64,000 bases of DNA from Brevibacillus laterosporus LMG 15441 (GCF_000219535.2 NZ_CP007806.1:502001-566000); one strand, 5' to 3'; positions 28,477 through 37,909 are shown, counted from the stretch's first letter. Made by a program: numbers and translations. Notes: generated by a model not told the origin, from the sequence alone.

Positions 28477-30329
28477 CAACAAAAGGTTTCTTTCTAACAA
28501 AATTATGTTTATTGGGCAAAAATGAATTAATGACTGAAATAGAGCTCAAAAAGGGTCTTAATGTCATTATGGGGCCAACAAATACAGGTAAATCGTTTCT
28601 GTTTGAATGTATTAATTTCATGTTAGGTGGGAAAGACGCTCCTGAACAAATTGATGAGATTGTTGACTATGAATACCATACTATCTTCTTGGAATTAGAA
28701 AGTAATGATGGTCTGAAGTTTACATTTGAAAGGCAACTTTCTGGAGGGAACTTTAAAAAATATAACTGCCCTATAAATGAGTTGACCACTGAATCAAAGT
28801 TTCAAAACCTATCGCAGAAACATTGTGAGAAGAAAGAAAGTATTTCGAAATTCTTAATGTCACTAACGGGGTATAAAAACACTAATTTATTTATCAAAAC
28901 CAACAAGAATAATAAATTGAGACGATTTACGTATAGAAATTATAATGATTTCATTTTAATAGATGAAGTAAAAATAATAGCAAAAGAATCACCGGTACAT
29001 TCAGACAATAACAAGACCAAGACCGCGGAGGAAGCGGCATTTAGACTTATCTTAACAAATAAAGACGATAGTGAATTATCAGAAAATGTAGTAGCAAGCA
29101 ATTCCGGGTCTGTGTATACTGCCCAAGTTGGATTGATTGATAGGTTGATTAACGATTTGGAATTGAACATTTCCAATTTAACCCCATTGCAATCTGAAGT
29201 TGATTTAGATGCGATTATTAAAGGGTTAACCTTAAAAAGAAGTGGAATTAGTTCGGAGATTGAAAAATTAACTGATTCTAGAAAAAAATTGTGGAAGAAC
29301 ATCCAACAAGCTGAATCGAAGTTGTTATCTACATATGAATTATTGAAAAGATTCCTATTGTTGAAAGACCAGTACGAAACTGACATGCAAAGGATAAACT
29401 TTTTAATAGAGGGAGATCACTTTTTTTCTTTACTAAATTATGAAAAATGCCCACATTGTAATCAAACTCTTATTTTAAATAATGGGGAACTAGCTTGTTC
29501 ACATCTGGAAATAGAACAGAAGAAAGAATCATATAAAATCGAATTACAAAAGTTATTATTTCATTTAGAGGATTTAAACAGCACTATTGAATCAATGAAT
29601 GAGGAAGTATCTTCGATAAATACTAAATTAGTAGATGACAAAGAAGAGTATAGTAAATTAAGTAAAGTATTAGACGAACAATTAGAACCTGAAATTCTGA
29701 TAATAGAAGAAGAACTTCAGGGTATACTAAAAAATCAGAAAACAATTAATGAAGTGGAACAAAAGAAACATACATTAAATAAACTGCTTGATGAGAAAAG
29801 GAATATATTAGATTTAATAGAATCTGAGCCTGATACAGGTGCAACTTCTGAACAACTACTAGATTATACTAAATTCTACGATGATCTTTGTGAAAGCATT
29901 AAGTATTTTTTGACTGGTTGGAAATATCCGGGTTTCGAGAGTGTGAAATTTGATGTTAAACAAAAAGATATTCTCATATCTGGAAAAGCGAGAAGATTAT
30001 TCGGTAAAGGATATCGTTCTATTTCTTACAGCGCTTTTGTATTAGGGGTAATGAAATATTGTAATTTAAAAGACCTTCCCCACCCAGGGATCGTAATTCT
30101 CGACTCGCCAATAACTTCGTATAAAGAGGAAGATGGTGATGAAGATAAAACCTCAGATGATTTGCAATCAAGATTTTTTGAGTTTTTGGCAGAGGTAACT
30201 CTGAATAACCAAGTTATTATTCTCGAAAATAAAAAACCTTCAGAAGAAGTCATAAAGGAGATTAATTTTATTGAGTTTACCAAGAGTCACTCTAGGGGTA
30301 GGTACGGCTTTATTAGAACGAGTAATTAG
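28473..30329 (+). CDS. Rad50/SMC-like ATPase of ABC-3C-type system
   Basis: 618 residues. Walker A GPTNTGKSFLFE (about 32-43), a long central coiled coil (about 240-460), a zinc-hook-like pair CPHCNQTL with a later Cys in LACSHLE (about 327-350), then a signature-like GKGYRSISYSAFVLG and Walker B GIVILDSPITS. This is the layout of short Rad50-like ABC ATPases that act on DNA ends or serve as sensors in conflict systems. It starts GTG with GGGGGGATT upstream, overlapping the middle gene. In ABC-3C systems the ATPase is thought to license the nuclease effector. Confidence 0.78.
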   Translation: MTTKGFFLTKLCLLGKNELMTEIELKKGLNVIMGPTNTGKSFLFECINFMLGGKDAPEQIDEIVDYEYHTIFLELESNDGLKFTFERQLSGGNFKKYNCPINELTTESKFQNLSQKHCEKKESISKFLMSLTGYKNTNLFIKTNKNNKLRRFTYRNYNDFILIDEVKIIAKESPVHSDNNKTKTAEEAAFRLILTNKDDSELSENVVASNSGSVYTAQVGLIDRLINDLELNISNLTPLQSEVDLDAIIKGLTLKRSGISSEIEKLTDSRKKLWKNIQQAESKLLSTYELLKRFLLLKDQYETDMQRINFLIEGDHFFSLLNYEKCPHCNQTLILNNGELACSHLEIEQKKESYKIELQKLLFHLEDLNSTIESMNEEVSSINTKLVDDKEEYSKLSKVLDEQLEPEILIIEEELQGILKNQKTINEVEQKKHTLNKLLDEKRNILDLIESEPDTGATSEQLLDYTKFYDDLCESIKYFLTGWKYPGFESVKFDVKQKDILISGKARRLFGKGYRSISYSAFVLGVMKYCNLKDLPHPGIVILDSPITSYKEEDGDEDKTSDDLQSRFFEFLAEVTLNNQVIILENKKPSEEVIKEINFIEFTKSHSRGRYGFIRTSN

Positions 30330-30394
30330 ATAAGTTTAATTAATTTTGATTTTGATCATAATAATATATTTCACCATAGTGAGGTTAAGAAGGT

Positions 30395-31861
30395 ATGAAA
30401 TATCCATTGTTTATTCATGATAAGCTTAATGAACTTGAGAACGTAATTGCTTCTTGGCCTGTGAACATAGAGATCGACCATGTTATTAAGTGGATATTAC
30501 AATTCGATCCAAATGATTATTATATAGCTTTAAGAGTGATTAATAATCTAAATGTAATTGGTTATGATGATATGAATAGTGCTCTGCAAGTTGCATATAG
30601 TAGACTTCTTAGAATGGCTAAGGATAAAAATACAGTAATTAAAGGCGATAATACGTTATTTGCTGGAATTGGGGATGCAGGAAAAAGCGGGTCGATGATT
30701 AGTTATCATTTCAGACTTATTAATGATGTTTCAGAAGAAAACTTTTTGGACGAAGATTCATTTCATCATCTTGAGAAGGAGAGGGTAAATAACATTGTTT
30801 TGCTAGATGATGTTATTTCAACAGGAAATCAAGCTACAAGGGAAATAAATGTTTTGACTGAAAAAGTCACTCCTTTCAAAGTTAAAAATATCTTTTTACT
30901 TACTGTGTGTGGGATGCGAGATGGAATAACTAAAATCACTGATGAAACAAAAGCTCTAACGTTCTCTGCATTTGAATATGGGAAGGAAGATACAGTAGAA
31001 TCCTTGGATTCCAAATTCTATGACGGAGTATTGCATGATAGCCGAAAAGAATTACGTGAACGAATAGAATATTACGGTAAAATAAGTTCGAATAGCAATA
31101 ACGGAATGGGGTATGGGGGGATTGGGGGACTTATTGTATTTCCATACAATACACCAAACTCTACATTACCGATTATTTGGAGCGATAGGAATGGTTGGAT
31201 TCCACTCTTTAAAAGAGTAAGAAGAGTTAATGGTATTTCATCGTACTATAAACAAATGGATAAGGCAATTGAAACAAAAGTTAATCAAGAAAAACCACAA
31301 GTAATTGGTCAGGAAGCTGAACCTACTAATTTGAATTTGTATGTAGAGGGAAAAACAGACGAAGATTTCTTTAATGTGTTAACTGAAGAATATGGTCTTG
31401 CTGAACGTTTAAAAGTAGAAAAACTAAATGTTATTTCTCTAGGAGGGGCATTTTTTTCTGAAAAACTAATAAAGATATTATCTGATTTGGGTGAGAAGAA
31501 CTTATTTTTATTTGAAAATGACGAACTATTTTATACAGGAAGTAGGGGAATAAAGAAATATGTAGAAGAAAAGTTCCCCCAACTTCCTGTTATTTATCTC
31601 GAACCATCAATTATGCAATTTATTAGAATTAATGACTTAATTCAAGATGGAGATATAGCTTTATCTTTGGAAAAGACATTAGGAGAAAGTATTTCGTTAG
31701 AACATATCCACTCAGACCCAAGACTTTTGAATGAAATTGAAAAACACCTAAGAACAAAGTATAGAAACAGATTAAAACCTATTTTTAGTAGATTCATTGA
31801 TGAAGAAAGAGTTGCAATTTTTATAGAACAAGTTAATCAAAAACTTTATGGCAAATCATAA
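30395..31861 (+). CDS. Phosphoribosyltransferase-like domain fused to TOPRIM-like domain
   Basis: 488 residues. The first part (about 1-270) holds a PRTase-type PRPP loop, NNIVLLDDVISTGNQATRE (about 130-148), as in the PRTase-like domains found in bacterial conflict operons. After a linker (about 290-310) a second domain starts LNLYVEGKTDEDFFNVL, then ISLGGAFFSEK and NLFLFENDELF, resembling the TOPRIM nuclease fold of OLD proteins, but the usual DxD is degenerate. It follows the ATPase gene by 65 bases with no terminator between, and an intact terminator lies after it, so it is probably the fourth gene of the cassette. Enzymatic role is inferred. Confidence 0.65.
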   Translation: MKYPLFIHDKLNELENVIASWPVNIEIDHVIKWILQFDPNDYYIALRVINNLNVIGYDDMNSALQVAYSRLLRMAKDKNTVIKGDNTLFAGIGDAGKSGSMISYHFRLINDVSEENFLDEDSFHHLEKERVNNIVLLDDVISTGNQATREINVLTEKVTPFKVKNIFLLTVCGMRDGITKITDETKALTFSAFEYGKEDTVESLDSKFYDGVLHDSRKELRERIEYYGKISSNSNNGMGYGGIGGLIVFPYNTPNSTLPIIWSDRNGWIPLFKRVRRVNGISSYYKQMDKAIETKVNQEKPQVIGQEAEPTNLNLYVEGKTDEDFFNVLTEEYGLAERLKVEKLNVISLGGAFFSEKLIKILSDLGEKNLFLFENDELFYTGSRGIKKYVEEKFPQLPVIYLEPSIMQFIRINDLIQDGDIALSLEKTLGESISLEHIHSDPRLLNEIEKHLRTKYRNRLKPIFSRFIDEERVAIFIEQVNQKLYGKS

Positions 31862-32142
31862 TTTTTTGGAATCTCTTTGTTTCACATCAAGGATAGTGTG
31901 TGCATCAATGAAATATTGCAGATTAGATATACAACAACGAGTTGATAGTTAGCGAATACCATCACATCAGTAGTATTTTCTTTTTGTCCAAATTACTTAC
32001 TCCGTACATGTGGAGTAGGTTTGCTGATTGGAGAGAAAATAAGAATAAAGAAAACGGCTAAAGTCCTTGTGTAGCAAGAATTTTAGCCGTTTTCAATCCT
32101 TCAATCTGATAAATGATTAAACGTAAGGAGAGTGTGACCGAT
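31862..32142. other. Intergenic region after defence-like cassette
   Basis: Contains the terminator at 32051-32094 and no gene that I can support. Confidence 0.5.
32051..32094 (+). terminator. Terminator of the four-gene cassette
   Basis: Arms aaaacggctaaa and ttttagccgtttt around a 20-base loop. It lies about 190 bases past the stop and can work in both directions. Confidence 0.7.
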
Positions 32143-32280
32143 TTACATTACGCTAATCCGATTCATTGCCTTGGTATGCTTTAGGTTTACATCATAATCA
32201 TGTAATCCTTTTTTATGTCTAGCTAGCCTCTGAAAGTAGGAGAGGTACTGTTTTTCCAATCGATACTTCTCTTTTCTAAT
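32143..32280 (-). pseudogene. Unidentified coding remnant behind the cytolysin gene
   Basis: Minus strand, overlapping the last bases of the cytolysin gene in another frame, reads [20 protein letters not shown] then KKGLHDYDVNLKHTKAMN and stops at 32143. The composition looks protein-like (a basic, Tyr/Leu-rich tail as in transposase or helicase ends), but I cannot name the family. It may be chance. Confidence 0.25.
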
Positions 32281-33805
32281 GATTAATACTAGCTGATGGA
32301 TTCAATGTAGTTCCTCCAATGGAAACTTTTATTTCATTAGTTAATGGAACATTGTATTCATCAATAATTGTTCTCCACCATTCCCATGCTAGACCTGTGC
32401 ATTCTTTGGCCAAAATTCTTATATTTTTAGAATTAGGTGGAAGTGGTATTACGGTCGAGAAATGAGCTGTTCTGTTTTTGTAGTTTCCATCCCAAGTTTT
32501 GTGGGTAAGTACCTCATTTCCATCTTCATCATATGAAAATTCATCCCAGGATACTTCAAATTGAGCAACGTATGCACCATGATGATCAAGAATGATTTTA
32601 CCTTTAGAATATTCTGTAGAGGTAGTCTCAATATAGTCTGTATTGTTATGAATAGCAGCAATTGAATTATCTTTTAAGAAAACACTAGTATATGAAATAG
32701 GGTATGCTGGATTTTTTAGACTAAATTCTGCATTATCTTTAATAATATTTCGTATTTCATCAAAGTCTTTTGTGACAACTTTGTTATGCTCTTTTGAATC
32801 TCCCCCTAATACGACAGCAGTAAAGGAGCTATCTTCAAAAATGTCTTTGTACTGTCCACTAGCTTCTACATTGGTATTCTTGAGTAAGGCTTTAAATGCA
32901 GCTTGTACATCTTTGCTCTTAGAGGTTGTTTCTAATTTTACATAAATGGTTCGGCCATAAGCTACATTTGACACCATAACAGGTGGAGCTTCATCACTTA
33001 CCCCTTTACGGGTCAGTTCCTTAAAAGTAACACTATCATCAAAGAGCTCTGATGGATTGTCTGGTAGCTCTGCATTTACCGTATAAAATATTTGCTTATA
33101 CGCAGCAACCATCACTTTCTTTTCTCCGCTAGCAATAGCATTAAAGTCAATTCCTAGTGAATTGTTAAGAATTTTAGAGTTAACATTAAGAGCACTTGCT
33201 ATTTGATTTTTGCTATAAACCATGGATTCTGCATATTGTAGTCTTGCAGGTAAAGTATTTGATGTTGAATACTTTTCACTCCAAGTAGATACTAATTCAT
33301 CGATTGCTCCAGACACATTACCATATGTTGGGTTTTCAACAGTTGTTGTATTTTCTCTTTTCATCCCAGGTAAATCTATACTAATATTCAAAGGTTTTCT
33401 CTTTGCCATTAACAAAGTAGGTTGATTTGCCACAAAAGAGTCGTTTGCAAGTTGTATTGCGCCTGGATAGGTACGATTCGCCACAGAATCAATAATAGAA
33501 ATATCCACTGGTGAAGTTGTAAGTGATTTTTTCTCTCGTTTCACCACTATAAATTTACCATTTGATTTAACACCTTCTGTTGGGACATAACTATCTACTT
33601 GATCACCATTTACTGCTAAAATATCGTGAACATTATAGTTTAAGTTAGCTATTCCAGTATCAATATCATTAGGCTCGCTTGTTTCACTAGCTACACTAGT
33701 ATTAGATTTTTCAGCAAAGGAAATAAAAGGATAAGAAAGAATGCATAAACTTGTGCTTAAGCAAATGAGTAATTTTGTTACTTTTAAATGGTTTAGAATT
33801 CTCAA
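32276..33805 (-). CDS. Cholesterol-dependent (thiol-activated) cytolysin
   Basis: 509 residues with an N-terminal signal peptide (about 1-31). The conserved undecapeptide [11 protein letters not shown] is at about 468-478, and the cholesterol-recognising Thr-Leu pair is in GGTTLNP at about 500-501. The family's membrane-spanning region is also recognisable ([20 protein letters not shown]). It forms large pores in cholesterol-containing membranes after secretion. Relatives are alveolysin, cereolysin O and the cytolysin of B. laterosporus. It starts TTG with AAAAGGAG ten bases upstream. Its position just inside the second attachment-like repeat suggests horizontal acquisition. Confidence 0.95.
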   Translation of the reverse strand: MRILNHLKVTKLLICLSTSLCILSYPFISFAEKSNTSVASETSEPNDIDTGIANLNYNVHDILAVNGDQVDSYVPTEGVKSNGKFIVVKREKKSLTTSPVDISIIDSVANRTYPGAIQLANDSFVANQPTLLMAKRKPLNISIDLPGMKRENTTTVENPTYGNVSGAIDELVSTWSEKYSTSNTLPARLQYAESMVYSKNQIASALNVNSKILNNSLGIDFNAIASGEKKVMVAAYKQIFYTVNAELPDNPSELFDDSVTFKELTRKGVSDEAPPVMVSNVAYGRTIYVKLETTSKSKDVQAAFKALLKNTNVEASGQYKDIFEDSSFTAVVLGGDSKEHNKVVTKDFDEIRNIIKDNAEFSLKNPAYPISYTSVFLKDNSIAAIHNNTDYIETTSTEYSKGKIILDHHGAYVAQFEVSWDEFSYDEDGNEVLTHKTWDGNYKNRTAHFSTVIPLPPNSKNIRILAKECTGLAWEWWRTIIDEYNVPLTNEIKVSIGGTTLNPSASINH

Positions 33806-34048
33806 GAAACATCAACTCCTTTTGGTAAATCATACCTTCTATTATTAACATTTTGTATAGTTCCATAGAATCAACTTGTTAGTAATATAATGTTAAATTA
33901 TATAAAAGAAGTGTCAAAATGAAGAATAAAAGCCAAAAGAACCATACTCATGCATGGTATAAATAGTGCTTAAGTTTGATCATTCTGGGCTAATTAGTGG
34001 AGGAATTAACTAGCGGGTTAGCGTGTCTTACTTGTCAATTTTGATTAA
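33806..34048. other. Upstream region of the cytolysin gene
   Basis: AT-rich, no gene. It should hold the cytolysin promoter. No PlcR-box-like palindrome was recognised by eye. Confidence 0.4.
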
Positions 34049-34119
34049 TCTAGATATGTGGAGAGAGTGGCAAACTTGATATATAAGGGTTTTTAAGAGA
34101 GTTAATATATCGTTGGGGG
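34049..34119 (+). repeat. Attachment-site-like repeat, copy 2
   Basis: Ungapped match to 21609-21679. In the rlmCD frame it encodes YVERVANLIYKGF and a stop, against [13 protein letters not shown] and a stop in the real gene, so it is a diverged copy of the rlmCD 3' end and not a random repeat. It lies 12.44 kb from copy 1. Confidence 0.75.
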
Positions 34120-34280
34120 CGAATTGGGGATGAAATATATTTTTGGCCCTTTTTGTTTGATATGATGCTATCAAACTTATCGGCAACGGATTGGTCAGCA
34201 GATTGCAATGCTGTCTATAATTATTCATTGTTTTATTAATATTACCATGTACAACATGTTCCGAAATTAATCTTGCTTCG
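34120..34280 (-). pseudogene. Second tyrosine integrase C-terminal remnant
   Basis: On the minus strand the segment EHVVHGNINKTMNNYRQHC followed by NLLTNPLPISL matches the remnant beside copy 1 (EHLGYVNINTTFNIYG, then NLLTNLLPLSL). The catalytic motifs upstream are already lost. It lies next to the attachment-like repeat exactly as in copy 1, but with about 50 additional bases between. Confidence 0.55.
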
Positions 34281-34340
34281 CTTTTGTCTAACTTAGGGAA
34301 TAAAGGAAGTTGGAAGTTTAAATGTTCAAAAAAGGGGAAA

Positions 34341-34490
34341 ATGTTGCCCATTTTATCATCCATACTCATTATTCTCTTTAGTATCTTATTAGTTACACCA
34401 TTTGAGTCGCATTTGCTTATTTTATGCGCTTCCCTTTTTGTCTTTCTAAGTGGTGTATTAGTCATCCGGTCATTGCAAAGGAGCCTGTAA
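34341..34490 (+). CDS. Possible small two-helix membrane protein
   Basis: About 49 residues, MLPILSSILIILFSILLVTP then ESHLLILCASLFVFLSGVLV and a basic tail. The ribosome site AAAGGGGAAA is close to the ATG; TTG at 34344 is better spaced, and an upstream TTG at 34284 is also open. The size and layout resemble the small membrane protein at 23207. No family recognised. Confidence 0.35.
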   Translation: MLPILSSILIILFSILLVTPFESHLLILCASLFVFLSGVLVIRSLQRSL

Positions 34491-34557
34491 TAAGCAAAAT
34501 TTGCAATCTCACTAGCGTTTTTGAGAGTATATGAAGCATTGCTGTAATCTTTCTAAA

Positions 34558-34594
34558 GGGTGTACCTAGGCATGGATAGCTTATGGGAACATCC
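34558..34594. repeat. GGGTGTTCC...GGGAACATCC hairpin, copy 2
   Basis: gggtgtacc / gggaacatcc arms, one mismatch compared with the copies at 23567 and 38405. It lies about 70 bases after the small membrane-protein frame. Confidence 0.5.
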
Positions 34595-34668
34595 TTATTT
34601 TACTTTTCATTAACTTTAGTTTTGAAAATGGACATCTCATATTTTTAAGAAAGCTATCCCCCCATCCC

Positions 34669-34928
34669 CAAAAGAGTACTGACAGACGAAAGGCGAAGGT
34701 GGCTTACTTGTATGATGGAGATACAGTTATAACGTATGAGGATAAGCAAGCATTGCAGGCAAAAGTCAGCTACGTTAAGGAAAAAACTTGGCTGGTGCCA
34801 TGCCTTGGAAATATTCGCATTATGCAGAGGATGGTATTACCAAATATTTATCTAGCATTTTAACAAGCATAGAAATTGATGGATTACCCATAAACCCGGC
34901 CACCACTATGCAATGTGCTGGGTTTTAA
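34669..34928 (+). pseudogene. GH18 chitinase C-terminal remnant
   Basis: Reads KAKVAYLYDGDTVITYEDKQ then ALQAKVSYVKEK, a frame break near 34,785, then NLAGAMPWKYSHYAED and a run to the stop. This is the end of a glycoside hydrolase 18 chitinase (LGGAMFWE-type strand near the C-terminus). The N-terminal three quarters are absent. It is a decayed passenger gene. Confidence 0.55.
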
Positions 34929-35031
34929 CGTCAGACTTGATCCAATATTTTCCCTCATCTATAATCAAATTGTAACATCTTCTATTTATAGTAATATCTT
35001 CTATTTCGATATTTTTGGGGAGGTGTAGTAA

Positions 35032-36243
35032 GTGGCACGCGTATTGTATGTAACGATTCCAGCAGAAGGTCACGTGAATCCTACATTAGGATTAGTAAAG
35101 CAGCTCGTCGACAATGGAGAAGAAGTCGTCTATATGTGCTCAGAAGAATATCGGGCTAGGCTTGCCCAGACTGGGGCACAATTTTTGGCCTATCAATTGG
35201 ACGAACAGATATTTAGAGAGCTTGGTTTTAATCCAACCGAAATTAGACATCCGCTTCAATTCACCGATTTTATGCTGCGAGGCATTATTGAACCACATAT
35301 TCCGGAAATCTTAAGGCAGGTAGAGAATGATTCTTTTGACTACTTAATTTTTGACTCCTTATTTGGTTGGGGAGGAGAAATTTTAGGGAAAAGGTTAGGT
35401 ATTCCGACGATTTGCTCCGTTACAAACTTCGCTTTCGCTGGGCCTCTAAGCAAAATTATAGAAGAGATTGATGCAGGAGATTTAGATGTAGAAGCTCTTT
35501 ATGAAAGACTAACGAATACAGCGCAAAGCATCGCGAGTGCATGCAACGTAGCTGTTCCTGCTATTGAAGATATCACTCGCCAATATGGTCAAATTAAGAT
35601 TGTATTTACAAGCCGTGATTTCCAACCAGATGCTGATAAGCTTGATGATAGCTATATATTTACTGGCCCCTCCATTACACCGCGTCTTGATGTTCCTTCA
35701 TTTCCGCTTGACCGGCTTCGAGCTCAATATGACAAAGTTGTCTACATTTCAATGGGCAGTATCTTAAACAAAGATATCGAATTTTATAAATTTTGCTTTG
35801 AAGCCCTTCACGATATCCCGGCTCAATTTGTGTTAGCGAGCGGTCAAGGCACGGATATGAGTTCGCTAGAGGACAGGATTCCACATAATTTTATCATTGA
35901 GCCGTATGTTCCCCAGTTGGAAGTGCTCCAACAAGCGGATGCTTTTATTACACATGCCGGCATGAATAGTGCAAGTGAGGCTCTCTATTATAATGTACCA
36001 CTTGTGATGATTCCGTTAAGCTCAGATCAACCACTAGTTGCTAAGCAGGTAGAGGAGTTCGGAGCTGGTATTACTTTAGATAAGAGTCAGCTTACCCCTG
36101 AAGCTTTAAAGTCCGCATTGTTGCAAGTGATGAACGAATCTACTTATAAACAGCATGCCGAGCGGTTAGGTGATTCCTTACGTAATGCTGGCGGGTACAA
36201 AGAAGCCGCAAGTCGTATTATGGCTTTGTTTTCTAAAGTATAA
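35032..36243 (+). CDS. MGT-family UDP-glycosyltransferase (macrolide type)
   Basis: 403 residues, GT-B fold. The start ARVLYVTIPAEGHVNPTLGL is the acceptor-domain entry, VYISMGSI begins the donor domain, and HAGMNSASEALYYNVPLVM then PLSSDQP is the nucleotide-sugar-binding region of MGT/YjiC/YojK enzymes. Such enzymes glucosylate macrolides, flavonoids or self-made antibiotics, giving resistance. GTG start with GGGGAGGTG. It is alone, with a terminator palindrome 200 bases downstream. Confidence 0.9.
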   Translation: MARVLYVTIPAEGHVNPTLGLVKQLVDNGEEVVYMCSEEYRARLAQTGAQFLAYQLDEQIFRELGFNPTEIRHPLQFTDFMLRGIIEPHIPEILRQVENDSFDYLIFDSLFGWGGEILGKRLGIPTICSVTNFAFAGPLSKIIEEIDAGDLDVEALYERLTNTAQSIASACNVAVPAIEDITRQYGQIKIVFTSRDFQPDADKLDDSYIFTGPSITPRLDVPSFPLDRLRAQYDKVVYISMGSILNKDIEFYKFCFEALHDIPAQFVLASGQGTDMSSLEDRIPHNFIIEPYVPQLEVLQQADAFITHAGMNSASEALYYNVPLVMIPLSSDQPLVAKQVEEFGAGITLDKSQLTPEALKSALLQVMNESTYKQHAERLGDSLRNAGGYKEAASRIMALFSKV

Positions 36244-36444
36244 AATGTAGCATCGCCAGTTTTAATAAACGTAACCTGATTATTCATGGAAAATGGTGTA
36301 CGAATATGACGCGAATATATAAAGTACAAAAGGCTCTCTATAGAGAGGGTTTGAACACTGATATGGGTTTCTAGCGGACAGGGGGCGTTGAACAAGTAAT
36401 TTAGTTTAAGACAAAAAGAGATGGTTATAATAATAACTTTAATG

Positions 36445-36474
36445 AACGCCCGAATCTCAAATTCGGGCGTTTTC
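36445..36474. terminator. Palindromic terminator (aacgcccgaat family)
   Basis: Stem aacgcccgaat / attcgggcgtt with a T run. It separates the glycosyltransferase gene from the convergent secreted-protein gene. The same stem occurs at 41602. Confidence 0.8.
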
Positions 36475-36516
36475 TTAACATAATGTTACTAACTTAATGA
36501 TTCGATTGTAACCTAA

Positions 36517-37431
36517 TTACTTATCATACTCTTCTTGCACATGGCCAGTTAGTTTTATAGCGTCTCCTTTATCTATTTCGAACGACCCACCTAATGGAAT
36601 AGAAAATCCTATTTTCACAGAGGAGGTGGAATGAAGATAATGACTATATATGTCATAAACTTCGCCCCTCCATTTCTTACTTCTCGGGGTAACATCTACT
36701 TTCATATATCCTCTCATGTCACGAATACGGTTTCCTGTATCAGGAAGATCAAATTTAAAAGCATATCCTCCTGAATCGCGTTGATCTGCACGTTTGCTTT
36801 TTTCTTTTTCTGGGACCCAATCATATATTGGATGGCCATATCTATCATATTCTCTAGTAAACTTAAATTCGTCATATTTAAAAACGAAATCTTCTGATCC
36901 TTTTACGATAGCGAGGTTCTGACTAGTTCCGATTGCCAAAATATCCTGGTGAAAATCACTATAGTCAGGAGTACTTAAAAACTCAAATCTTGCGGATGCC
37001 TGGGCTTCTTTATCACCTTTATTTTTAATAAGCCACGTTTCTAGTTTCAAAATATCATTTTTTTCGACATCTGAACCTAGAGCATCTACTTTATTTGGAG
37101 CGTTTTTTTCCTCTTTTCGTGTGAGTAAATTAGCCTTCTCTTCTGCTTCTGTTTGTGAAAGTTCTTCTACTTTTGGATTGGAGTGTTTATTATAAGTAAT
37201 CTCAAAGTATTCTTCTTTTTTAGAGACAATAGGGTCTTCATAGGAAAGATATTTTTTAATAGCTTCATCACTAAGATCATTTATATGTTTGTCTGAAAAC
37301 TGGAAGGTTTCTTTAAACACTTTCCTTTGATCTTCTGTAATATTTTTGCTATTATTTGCAAATACGGATGAATTTGGTATAAGAAAAGATAAACCTATTG
37401 TTATTGCCAGTAAGGGTTTAGCAATATTCAT
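36517..37431 (-). CDS. Secreted protein of unknown function
   Basis: 304 residues with a signal peptide (NIAKPLLAITIGLSFLIPN, cut after VFA). The rest is highly charged and rich in Lys, Glu and Asp, with a C-terminal beta-like part (DSGGYAFKFDLPD; SSVKIGFSIPLGGSFEID). I recognise no domain. Two adjacent ATG codons follow AGGAGG; the second (37431) is better spaced. A divergent gene begins 47 bases away. Confidence 0.7.
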   Translation of the reverse strand: MNIAKPLLAITIGLSFLIPNSSVFANNSKNITEDQRKVFKETFQFSDKHINDLSDEAIKKYLSYEDPIVSKKEEYFEITYNKHSNPKVEELSQTEAEEKANLLTRKEEKNAPNKVDALGSDVEKNDILKLETWLIKNKGDKEAQASARFEFLSTPDYSDFHQDILAIGTSQNLAIVKGSEDFVFKYDEFKFTREYDRYGHPIYDWVPEKEKSKRADQRDSGGYAFKFDLPDTGNRIRDMRGYMKVDVTPRSKKWRGEVYDIYSHYLHSTSSVKIGFSIPLGGSFEIDKGDAIKLTGHVQEEYDK

Positions 37432-37477
37432 CATAATCCTCCTTAAAGGGATATTTTTTTGTAAAGGGGTTTTTCAT

Positions 37478-37909
37478 TTGAAAAGAAATAAAATGATTCT
37501 ATTCACAATTCTTGTGGTATTAGTCATTTCAAATGTCTATTTTTATACGAAAAATTACACTGAAATAACAAAAATAGAATCTTCAATTGACACTAACTTT
37601 AGATCCAATTTGGCTGACATTGCAAAGTCTCTTAAACGTGACTCTGATTGGAATACAAGATATATTCTTGCTATATCTTTTTCCAGTAAACTACAAAGTT
37701 TAGTAGAGTACACTTCTTACTCTAAAAAAAGTTCATTAGTAGGTAGCTATTCATACATATTGGTAAATTTCTTTTTGAATCAGCAAAAGTTAGGTATCCA
37801 ATTGAATACAGAGGATAATAAGACTCTTATAGCTTGTTTAGAAGTGTTATCCGAAAATCCAACCGATAAAGAAAAGATTGATCAGTTGCTAAGGGTGATT
37901 ACAAAATAA
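37478..37909 (+). CDS. Small membrane-anchored protein of unknown function
   Basis: 143 residues: a basic start KRNKMILFTILVVLVISNVYF (signal anchor), then a soluble helical part. The TTG at 37478 follows GTAAAGGGG at good spacing; an open stretch upstream lies inside the divergent neighbour and is not likely to be translated. No family recognised. Its back-to-back position with the secreted protein suggests joint function or regulation. Confidence 0.55.
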   Translation: MKRNKMILFTILVVLVISNVYFYTKNYTEITKIESSIDTNFRSNLADIAKSLKRDSDWNTRYILAISFSSKLQSLVEYTSYSKKSSLVGSYSYILVNFFLNQQKLGIQLNTEDNKTLIACLEVLSENPTDKEKIDQLLRVITK

